Made by a program: the position numbers and the translations under genes. From Roseiarcus sp963765375 (GTDB lineage Bacteria > Pseudomonadota > Alphaproteobacteria > Rhizobiales > Beijerinckiaceae), in NCBI GenBank assembly GCA_963765375.1, contig CAVXVZ010000003.1, forward strand, positions 186,001-250,000: DNA of 64,000 bases, in the 5' to 3' direction. Positions within the stretch are counted from its first letter, which is position 1; each line of letters opens with the position of its first letter. The notes beneath the pieces were generated by a model, which searched no databases, was not told the DNA's origin, and was given only the letters and a program-made list of their open reading frames with translations. Of the stretch, positions 8,559 through 15,577 are shown piece after piece.

Positions 8559-9060
8559 GTGCGCCGTGAGAAGGCGGCGCTTTCCAGTGGGTGCAAGTCC
8601 CGCCCGGCCAAACGCTCCAGCCGGAAGCAACCGGAGCAGTCATGGAGGTAACGAAATGTGCGACGACGACGCCCAGCCGCTGCACCGGGGTAGTGGCGGC
8701 AGCACGTACACAAGGAAAGCGCACGCAACACGGGAAGCCCCAAAGCGTGGTTAGGTCAGCGATGACACGATCAACCGGACGCCCGTGAGGGACAGGCCGG
8801 GCGCTCTGGGGTGGCGGAGAGGTTCGTAGTACCGCGGAAACCGGGTAACTCTGGTGGAGGGAAGGGACCTCAGTTCAAGACAGATGCAGAACGTAGCGAA
8901 GGACATGGAGATTGGGAAACCTATCAACTCCGCATGATGTTCAGAAGCTGCCGATGGCGTCGCACGCGAAAGACGGCGTGAGGTCTTGTCCGAGAGCCGG
9001 ATGCGGGAAATCTGCATGTCCGGTTCGATGAGCGGGGTGTGGAAACGGAGCTACGGTCGA
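8559..9060 (+). mobile_element. ORF-less group II intron (ribozyme only)
   Basis: Begins with the group II 5' signal GTGCGCC at 8559. Typical domain I segments follow (GGTGCAAGTCCCGCCCGG, ATGGAGGTAACGAAATGTG, AGTTCAAGACAGATGCAGAA). Domain V is clear at about 8994-9027: GAGCCGGATGCGGGAAA paired with GCATGTCCGGTTCG. Only about 30 bases separate the end of the domain IV-proximal sequence from domain V, where a reverse transcriptase/maturase of roughly 1.3-1.5 kb normally lies, so the ORF is deleted. The 3' end is uncertain: family-like sequence (for example CGGAGCTACGGTCGAGCC) continues to about 9140, and TGTGG near 9040 could pair with CCACA near 9125. Confidence 0.75.
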
Positions 9061-9215
9061 GCCACTAAGGCACCGCCAGACGAAAGGGGCGGAAACAGAC
9101 ATGCTCGGCCTAACGTCACCGCGCCACACTTCGACTCTACCGATCCGCGACGTCTACACGCTCGCTACGAATCTCCGCTTTGGCGAAAACAGGTGAGCCG
9201 ATCGAGTTTCGACGC

Positions 9216-10193
9216 TTACCCGCCCTTGCCCCACTGCCCGCGCCACGGCGTCTCGGGCACGGGGGTAAGCGGCGGCTTGCCGTCGGCCCAGTCGAAGATG
9301 TTCTCGACCACGCATTCGGCCATCGCCCGGCGGGTCTTGACCGAGGCCGAGCCGACATGGGGCAGGAGCACGGCGTTGGGAAGCGCGATGAGCGCCTCCG
9401 GGACGTTCGGCTCGTTCTCGTAGACGTCGAGGCCGGCGGCGAGGATCTTGCCGGTCCTGAGCGCCTCGATCAGCGCGGTTTCGTCGACCAGCGAGCCGCG
9501 GGCGATATTGATCAGCACCCCGTCCGGCCCCAGCGCCTCGAGCACTTCGGCATTGACGATATGGCGGGTCGAGGGGCCGCCGGGGGCGACGATAACGAGA
9601 ATGTCCGAGGCTTTGGCCATCTCGACGAGCGAAGGATAGTAGCGGTAGGCGACGCCGGCTTGCGGATGGCGGCCGTGGTAGACGACGTCGAGCCCGAAGC
9701 CGCCGACCCGGGTAGCGATCGCCTTGCCGATCCGCCCGAGGCCGACAATTCCGACCGTCCGGCCTCTCAGCGACGGGGTGAGCGGGTAGGCGCCCTTCGG
9801 CCAATTCCCGGCGCGCAGATATCGCTCCGCCTGCGGCAACTGGCGGACCGCCATGATCATGAGGCCGAGCGCGGTGTCGGCGACCTCGTCGTCAAGCACG
9901 CCCGGCGTGTTGGAGGCGATGATGCCGAGCCGCGCCGCGGCTTTGGCGTCGATGTTGTCGTAGCCGACGCCGAAGCTCGATATGATCTCGAGGCTCGGGA
10001 ACCGGCGCATATAAGCTTCGTCGGCCCGCACGTGGCCGGCGAGCGCGATCGCGCGGATGCGCGGCGCCCATTCGGCGAGCCAGACATCGGGGTTGGGCTC
10101 GAGCCAGAGGCGATGCAGCGGCAGCCTGGCGCCGATCAGCTCGCCGATCAGCCCCATGCCTTCGACCGGCATCAGAACATCGAGGGACTTCAT
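9216..10193 (-). CDS. D-isomer 2-hydroxyacid dehydrogenase
   Basis: 325 residues, full length for the family. NAD(P)-binding motif GLGRIGKAIA is near residues 147-156, the substrate Arg is in INIARGSLVDE, the Glu in DVYENEP, and the catalytic His in LLPHVGSAS near the end. It should reduce glyoxylate, hydroxypyruvate or a similar 2-oxoacid with NAD(P)H in the cytoplasm. The ATG at 10193 keeps the usual N-terminus; the open frame to 10280 runs into the divergent recF leader. Divergent from recF by 60 bases. Confidence 0.85.
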   Translation of the reverse strand: MKSLDVLMPVEGMGLIGELIGARLPLHRLWLEPNPDVWLAEWAPRIRAIALAGHVRADEAYMRRFPSLEIISSFGVGYDNIDAKAAARLGIIASNTPGVLDDEVADTALGLMIMAVRQLPQAERYLRAGNWPKGAYPLTPSLRGRTVGIVGLGRIGKAIATRVGGFGLDVVYHGRHPQAGVAYRYYPSLVEMAKASDILVIVAPGGPSTRHIVNAEVLEALGPDGVLINIARGSLVDETALIEALRTGKILAAGLDVYENEPNVPEALIALPNAVLLPHVGSASVKTRRAMAECVVENIFDWADGKPPLTPVPETPWRGQWGKGG

Positions 10194-10253
10194 CGGCCGC
10201 GCTCCTTCATTTCCACTTTCGCGCCGCGGCCCGACGTGGCACACGGCCCACCC

Positions 10254-11423
10254 ATGACCAGCCTCGACGGCGCCCCTCAAGCCCGAAGGCGCCCTCGCGT
10301 GCGGCGCATCATGCTCAGCGATTTTCGCTCTTACGCCGAGCTTGATCTTGCGATCGAAGGCCGGCTCGTCGTCCTATGCGGCGAGAACGGCGCGGGCAAG
10401 ACCAATCTCCTCGAAGCGGTGTCGCTGTTCGCGCCCGGGCGCGGCCTGCGCCGGGCGGAGCTGGCCGAATGCGCGCGGGTCGGAGGCGGGGGCGGCTTTG
10501 CGTTCTCGGTCGAGATCGAGGAGGACCGCGAGACCCATCAGCTCGGCTCGGGCTGGAAACGTGGCCCCGATGGCGACGAAGCCGAGCGGCTGAATCGGAT
10601 CGACCGGGCGGCCGTCGCCTCCTCGCGCGCGTTCTGCGACCATGTGCGGATCGTCTGGCTGACGCCGGCGATGGATTCCCTGTTCGCCGGGCCGGCGGCC
10701 GAGCGGCGGCGGTTTCTCGACCGGTTCGTGCTCGCGATCGACCCCAATCACGGCGCGCGCGTCGGGCAATTCGAGCGGGCCCTGCGGGGGCGCAACCGGC
10801 TCCTGGACGAGGGCGGCCGCAACGGCGCCTGGCTCGACGCGATCGAGCGCGAGGCGGCCGAGCTCGCCGTCGCCGTCGCCGCGGCGCGGCTCGAATGCGT
10901 GCGCCGGCTCGAAGCGCTGATCGACGCCGATCGCGACAATTCATCGCCCTTTCCGTGGGCGAAACTCAAGCTCGAAGGCGCGGTCGAGGCGCTGATCGGA
11001 AGCGGTCCGGCGCTGGCGGCTGAGGACCGCTATCGGGCGATCCTGCGCGAGAACCGCGGCCGCGACGCCGCCGCCGGGCGCACCCTGGTCGGGCCGCATC
11101 TCAGCGACCTCATGGTCTGGCACGGGCCGAAACAGGCGCCGGCGGCGGCGTCCTCGACCGGCGAGCAGAAAGCGCTCATCGTCGGGCTCGCGCTCGCCCA
11201 CGCGCGCCTGGTCGGCGAGATGTCGGGCATCGCGCCGCTCGCGCTTCTCGACGAGATCGCGGCCCATTTCGACCCGCGCCGCCGCGCCGCGCTGTTCGAC
11301 GCGCTCGAGCGCCTCGGCGGCCAGGTGTTCCTCACCGGCGCCGACCCGGCGGCGTTCGCCGAGCTTAGAGGCCGGGCGCAGATGTTCGAGGTTTCGGCGG
11401 AGACGGGCGTGCGGCCCTCATAG
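10254..11423 (+). CDS. recF: DNA replication and repair protein RecF
   Basis: 389 residues. Walker A GENGAGKTN lies near residues 43-51 within LVVLCGENGAGKTNLLEA, and the SMC-like signature STGEQKALIVGLALAHARL and Walker B region PLALLDEIAAHFD are near the C-terminus. RecF binds gapped DNA with RecR and RecO and helps load RecA during post-replication repair. The start at 10254 (ATG) precedes RRIMLSDFRSYAELDL, the conserved N-terminal strand. In many Proteobacteria it follows dnaA-dnaN; here it is separate, which is common in Alphaproteobacteria. Confidence 0.95.
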   Translation: MTSLDGAPQARRRPRVRRIMLSDFRSYAELDLAIEGRLVVLCGENGAGKTNLLEAVSLFAPGRGLRRAELAECARVGGGGGFAFSVEIEEDRETHQLGSGWKRGPDGDEAERLNRIDRAAVASSRAFCDHVRIVWLTPAMDSLFAGPAAERRRFLDRFVLAIDPNHGARVGQFERALRGRNRLLDEGGRNGAWLDAIEREAAELAVAVAAARLECVRRLEALIDADRDNSSPFPWAKLKLEGAVEALIGSGPALAAEDRYRAILRENRGRDAAAGRTLVGPHLSDLMVWHGPKQAPAAASSTGEQKALIVGLALAHARLVGEMSGIAPLALLDEIAAHFDPRRRAALFDALERLGGQVFLTGADPAAFAELRGRAQMFEVSAETGVRPS

Positions 11424-11455
11424 CCCGTCAAAGGACGGGCGTTCTTCCGAACGCC

Positions 11456-12058
11456 CTAGGCGTGGCCGGCGTCGGAGGATAGCATTCCCTCGTTGACGCC
11501 GAGGATCCCGAGCGCGCGATCGTATTTATGGGCGAAATCCGGGTCGAAGATGAGGCCGGGATCGGCGGGGCAGGTGAGCCAGCCGTTGGCGAGGATCTCG
11601 CTCTCGAGCTGGCCCGAGGCCCAGCCGGCGTAGCCCAGCGCAAGCACCGCCCGCGCCGGGCCGGTTCCCCTCGCGATCGCGCGCAGGATGTCGAGCGTCG
11701 CGGTGAGGCAGACGTGCTCGCCGATCTTGACCGTCGAATCGTTGACGCCGTAGTCGCTCGAATGGAGAACGAAGCCGCGGCCCGTCTCGACCGGCCCGCC
11801 GCGCAAGACCCTCACCGCTTCCGCCTTGGGCGGCAGGCGGATCGCCTCGGTTTCGGGCACGATGTCGAGCTGCACCAGGAGCTTGCCGAAATCGATCTCC
11901 TCCGCCCGCTGGTTGATCACGATGCCCATGGCCCCGTCATCGCGGTGGGCGCACATGTAGACGACCGAGCGCGCGAACGGGCCCTCCCGAAGCGAGGGCA
12001 TCGCGATCAGGAACTGTCCTTCCAGACTGGTCGGCGGCGGGGCCTCCACCCGTCTCAT
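11456..12058 (-). CDS. YqgE/AlgH family protein
   Basis: 200 residues matching the UPF0301 (YqgE/AlgH) family: LEGQFLIAMPSL at the N-terminus, FARSVVYMCAHRDDGAMGIV next, LRGGPVETGRGFVLH in the middle, and the conserved GYAGWASGQLESEI near residue 150. Cytoplasmic; function unknown, though AlgH affects alginate and virulence gene expression in Pseudomonas. Convergent with recF, 32 bases away. The start at 12058 (ATG) gives the normal family length. Confidence 0.9.
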   Translation of the reverse strand: MRRVEAPPPTSLEGQFLIAMPSLREGPFARSVVYMCAHRDDGAMGIVINQRAEEIDFGKLLVQLDIVPETEAIRLPPKAEAVRVLRGGPVETGRGFVLHSSDYGVNDSTVKIGEHVCLTATLDILRAIARGTGPARAVLALGYAGWASGQLESEILANGWLTCPADPGLIFDPDFAHKYDRALGILGVNEGMLSSDAGHA

Positions 12059-12126
12059 GATCGCCTCTGGATTCGCGCAACGGGGATGCTAGTCGAAATT
12101 TGCGGCGTGGTATAGGCAGAGGCGCG

Positions 12127-12963
12127 ATGGGCACACGATCATGCGACGAGAAGGCGCGCGCGGGGTTTCTGACGCCCGGGCTCGCCGCCGCGCTCGCCCT
12201 TGTTCTCGTCGGCGCGCCGGCGCGCGCCGCCGATTCTTTCTCGACCGACTGGGCGCGGGCCGCGAAGTCTCAGGCCCGGCTCATCGCGGCGGGAGCGGGT
12301 CTCGCGGGGTTCGAGATCGCTCTCGCGCCCGGCGCGATCACCTATTGGCGCGATCCCGGCAATTCCGGCCTGCCGCCGACGCTCGATTTTTCCGGTTCCG
12401 AGAATGTGGCGAGCGTGGAGATCAAGTTTCCCGCGCCTAAGCGGATCAAGGAGGCCGATGGCGGCGAGGCGTTCGGCTATGACGGCGCCGTCATCTTCCC
12501 CTTGCGGGTCAAGCCACGCGACCCGGCGAAGCCGGTCGTGCTTGCGCTCAACGCCGATTTCGCCGTGTGCGAGAAAGTCTGCCTGCCGGCCAAGGCGCGG
12601 CTTTCGCTGACCCTTCCGGCCGCCGCGGATTCTCCTTATGCGGGCGCGATCGACGCCGCCCTCGCCGCCGTCCCGCGCCCGGTTCAGCCGAAGGATTTCG
12701 GCGCCCTCGAGGCCGTCGGCGCCGACAGCTGGCGCTTCTGCGCGCCGCACGAGGAAGGCCCGCCGCGCGACCTTTTCGTCGAGCCGCCCGAGGGCTGGTG
12801 GCTGAAGGTCGCGCCGGTTTCCGGAGCAAGCGGCCAGGACTGCTTCAAGCTCACGCTCGGCGACAAGCCGAAGGACGCGACCCTTCCCGCCATGTTGAGG
12901 CTCACGCTCACCGGCGGCGGGGGGCCGGTGGAGACGAAAATCGAGACCCCTGAATTGAAGTAG
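12127..12963 (+). CDS. Exported DsbD N-terminal-domain-like protein
   Basis: 278 residues. A basic N-terminus and hydrophobic core end at APARAAD, giving a cleavable signal peptide. The mature domain carries ITYWRDPGNSGLPPTLDF and CEKVCLPAK, the pattern of the DsbD N-terminal (alpha) domain whose Cys pair passes reducing equivalents to periplasmic partners. It lacks the transmembrane and thioredoxin-like parts of full DsbD, so it is a stand-alone periplasmic domain, a common alphaproteobacterial form. Divergent from YqgE, same strand as the peroxiredoxin 110 bases downstream, which could suggest a shared redox role (inference). Confidence 0.75.
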   Translation: MGTRSCDEKARAGFLTPGLAAALALVLVGAPARAADSFSTDWARAAKSQARLIAAGAGLAGFEIALAPGAITYWRDPGNSGLPPTLDFSGSENVASVEIKFPAPKRIKEADGGEAFGYDGAVIFPLRVKPRDPAKPVVLALNADFAVCEKVCLPAKARLSLTLPAAADSPYAGAIDAALAAVPRPVQPKDFGALEAVGADSWRFCAPHEEGPPRDLFVEPPEGWWLKVAPVSGASGQDCFKLTLGDKPKDATLPAMLRLTLTGGGGPVETKIETPELK

Positions 12964-13073
12964 GAACGCGCGAGCGGTTCGCCCCCCGCTTTACGCGCCG
13001 AGCGCCGCTCGTCTAGTCTCCCGCGCGTCCGCGCCCTCCGCGCGAGCCGCCTCTGCACCCAAGGACCTTACCC

Positions 13074-13562
13074 ATGACCATCCAAGTCGGCGAACGCCTG
13101 CCCAACGTCAACATACGCCAGGTGACGCCTGACGGGCCGAAGCCGGTCGAGACCAAGGATTATTTCGCCGGCAAGACGGTCGTCCTGTTCGGGCTGCCGG
13201 GGGCCTTCACGCCGACCTGCCACAAGAATCACCTGCCGGGCTTCATCGTCAGCGAGGCGGCGTTCAAGTCCAAGGGAGTCGACGCAATTGCGATGACCTC
13301 GGTCAACGATCATTTCGTGCTCTCCGCCTGGTCGGATGCGACCGGCGCCAAGGGCCACATCGATTTCCTCGCCGACGGCGCCGGCGTCTTCGCCAAGGCG
13401 CTCGGCCTCGACTTTGACGCTTCCGCCGGGGGCCTGGGCGTGCGCTCGAAGCGCTATGCGATGCTGGTCAAAGACGGGGTGGTCGAGGAGCTCAACATCG
13501 AGCCCGAGCCCGGCAAGGCGGACGTTTCGAGCGCCGCACATCTGCTGGCGCAGATGAAATAG
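13074..13562 (+). CDS. Peroxiredoxin, Prx5-type, single Cys
   Basis: 162 residues with the peroxidatic motif PGAFTPTCHKNHLPGF; the Cys at about residue 49 reduces hydroperoxides. SVNDHFVLSAW and SKRYAMLVKDGVVEELNIEP are typical of the bacterial Prx5/AhpE-like group. No second Cys is present, so it is a 1-Cys enzyme needing an outside thiol such as glutathione or glutaredoxin. Cytoplasmic: no signal sequence. The ATG at 13074 gives the normal family start. Confidence 0.9.
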   Translation: MTIQVGERLPNVNIRQVTPDGPKPVETKDYFAGKTVVLFGLPGAFTPTCHKNHLPGFIVSEAAFKSKGVDAIAMTSVNDHFVLSAWSDATGAKGHIDFLADGAGVFAKALGLDFDASAGGLGVRSKRYAMLVKDGVVEELNIEPEPGKADVSSAAHLLAQMK

Positions 13563-13572
13563 GGCGGCCGGG

Positions 13573-14064
13573 TCACCGCAATATCTCGACCATCAGCACC
13601 CAGGCGTTGAAGACGACGGCGATAACGCAGGCGACGTCGCCGGCGGCGATCCAGGCGAGGCCGGAGCTCGCGCTGGCCATCAGGAGCGCGCCGCCGACGA
13701 CGAACGCCAGGCTGTACCCGGCGCTCGTCGCCGCTCGGGCGATCCGTTCGGTCGGCGTCACTTCCTCGCGCTCGCGCCACCAGCGGATCTGGAACACGAT
13801 CGGCGCGAGGACCATGATGAGGCCGGCGGCGAGAATTTCCATTCCGGCCAGCAGCGAGGGCTGGCCGGGGATGAGGATGAGGCTCGTTGCGGTGATCGCG
13901 CCGACCGGTCCGATCAGCGCTTCGCCCGCCCGCCTCGGCAGAGCCGGGTAGGCGAGAATGCGCGAGAGATTGATCGAGATCGCCACCACCACGAAGCCGG
14001 TCAGCGCGGCGAGCGCGGCGAGCTCGGCGGCGAAGAAGGTCGACCAATCGGGCGTAAGCGGCAT
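13573..14064 (-). CDS. Small integral membrane protein, function unknown
   Basis: 163 residues with four hydrophobic segments (around residues 10-32, 53-85, 105-128 and 135-158). A charged loop WWREREEVTPTERIARA separates the second and third. No catalytic motif. I used the ATG at 14064 (PLTPDWSTFFAAELAALA follows); the open frame continues to 14262 but that part is Arg-rich and overlaps the coding end of the propeller gene. Convergent with the peroxiredoxin, 10 bases away. Confidence 0.65.
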   Translation of the reverse strand: MPLTPDWSTFFAAELAALAALTGFVVVAISINLSRILAYPALPRRAGEALIGPVGAITATSLILIPGQPSLLAGMEILAAGLIMVLAPIVFQIRWWREREEVTPTERIARAATSAGYSLAFVVGGALLMASASSGLAWIAAGDVACVIAVVFNAWVLMVEILR

Positions 14065-14102
14065 GGCCGGACGTCGTAGGCCGTCGCAAGCGGGGGGTCC
14101 AG

Positions 14103-15404
14103 CTAGCGCATGTTTCCAGTGTGCCCGAGCGAGTATCGCCCGGGCTGCGGCCAGACGGTCAGCCCGTGCGGCATGCCGCCGACGGGAATCGACTTTACCG
14201 ACCCGTCTTCGGTGTTGAAGGCGTAGATGACGCCGTCGTAGCGGCCCGACAGCCACAGCCATTTGCCGTCGGCGCTTAAGTTGCCCATGTCAGGGCTGCC
14301 GCCGCCGGGGATCGTCCAGTTGGCCACGACCTTGCGGCTGGAGAAGTCGATCACCGATACGCTGCCTGGGCCGTTTCGCGCGCCGCCGAGGCTGTGGGTG
14401 CCGCGATTGGAGACGTAGAGCTTCGTCCCGTCGCGGCTTGGATAGAGCCCGTGCGCGCCGACGCCGGTCTTGATGAAATCGACCTGCCCGAACGCATCGC
14501 CGTCGATCAGCATGACCCCGTCGCCCAGAAGGTCGGCGATGAAGAAGAACTTGCCGTCCGGCGCGACCCGGATGTCCTGCGGCATGTGTCCGGGCGTCAG
14601 CGGCAGGGTGTCGGCGAGCGTGTGATGGACGAGATCGATCTTGGCCAGCGAATTGTTGAATTCGCAGGTGAAGATCGCATAGGCGCCGTCCGGCGAAAAA
14701 TCGGCGTGATTAATGCCGGCGCATTGCGGCGTTGCGATATAGCCCTGCAGCTCCATCGTGTGCGGGTCGCGGAATTCGAGCCGCCGCATCGCCTCGGCGA
14801 CGACGATCGCCGACTTGCCGTCGGGGGTGAAATAGATGTTGTACGAATCAGGAACGTCGATTTCCTTGCCGACCTTCCCGGTCTTCGGGTCGATCGGGAT
14901 CACGCCGCCGTGGCCGCCGCTCATGCTGACGTCGGCCGAAACCCACAGCGTCTGGAGATCCCAGGACGGAACGACGTGCTCCGGGCTCGGCGTGGCCTGG
15001 AGGCTGTCGATGACCTTGAACGTCTCCGGATCGATCACATCGACCCGGCCGGTGATGAGATTGGGCGAATAGACGCGCGTCGGCTGCCCGGCAACGGCCG
15101 GGCTGAACATCCCCGCCCCGGCCCCGGCGTAGACGTTGTGCGGATCGACGGGCGCCGGCATCGAAAGGTTCGCGGGCGGCATGGCGATCGGCTTCTCGGG
15201 GCCGAGCTGGTAGGCGGCGAGGGCAATGAAGTCGCTCGCGCTTCGGCCATCTTCGGCGAGGCTGCGGCAGACGTAGGCGCAAGCTGCGCCCGCGGCGCAG
15301 GGAGAGGGAATCGTGAACGATCGCGCGTCGCGCAGTCCGAAACCGGCGCCGAGCGCGATCGCGGTCGCCGCGGCTGCGGCGGCGAGGCCGTTGCGAGAAC
15401 CCAT
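14103..15404 (-). CDS. YncE-like beta-propeller protein, exported
   Basis: 433 residues. The N-terminus (RNGLAAAAAATAIALGAGF) is a signal peptide or anchor. The rest is a series of roughly 45-residue repeats with phrases such as VYSPNLITGRVDVIDPETFK, YFTPDGKSAIVVAEA, FSPDGAYAIFTCEF, VAPDGKFFFIADLLGDGV and LYPSRDGTKLYVSNRG, the signature of a seven-bladed YVTN/YncE-type propeller. It has four Cys near the mature start. Likely periplasmic and possibly a binding or redox partner; no enzyme activity can be assigned. Confidence 0.8.
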   Translation of the reverse strand: MGSRNGLAAAAAATAIALGAGFGLRDARSFTIPSPCAAGAACAYVCRSLAEDGRSASDFIALAAYQLGPEKPIAMPPANLSMPAPVDPHNVYAGAGAGMFSPAVAGQPTRVYSPNLITGRVDVIDPETFKVIDSLQATPSPEHVVPSWDLQTLWVSADVSMSGGHGGVIPIDPKTGKVGKEIDVPDSYNIYFTPDGKSAIVVAEAMRRLEFRDPHTMELQGYIATPQCAGINHADFSPDGAYAIFTCEFNNSLAKIDLVHHTLADTLPLTPGHMPQDIRVAPDGKFFFIADLLGDGVMLIDGDAFGQVDFIKTGVGAHGLYPSRDGTKLYVSNRGTHSLGGARNGPGSVSVIDFSSRKVVANWTIPGGGSPDMGNLSADGKWLWLSGRYDGVIYAFNTEDGSVKSIPVGGMPHGLTVWPQPGRYSLGHTGNMR

Positions 15405-15577
15405 CTTGCCCTGTCCATCGAGCCCGCCTTCCGTTAGGCGATTCGGCTGAGCGGGTCGAAGCGAAAACCATGCGACCGCAAGGATGACTATTCGATGAAC
15501 GGAACGGAAGCGAGGTTCCCTGCGGCGGCGGCCGCAAGCCGATGGCGCCCGAACGCGCCATCGCTTATGTGAAGGTC

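Noticed and set aside
8559..9140. Reverse transcriptase in the group II intron
   Set aside because: No RT motif (such as YADD) in any frame; too little space before domain V.
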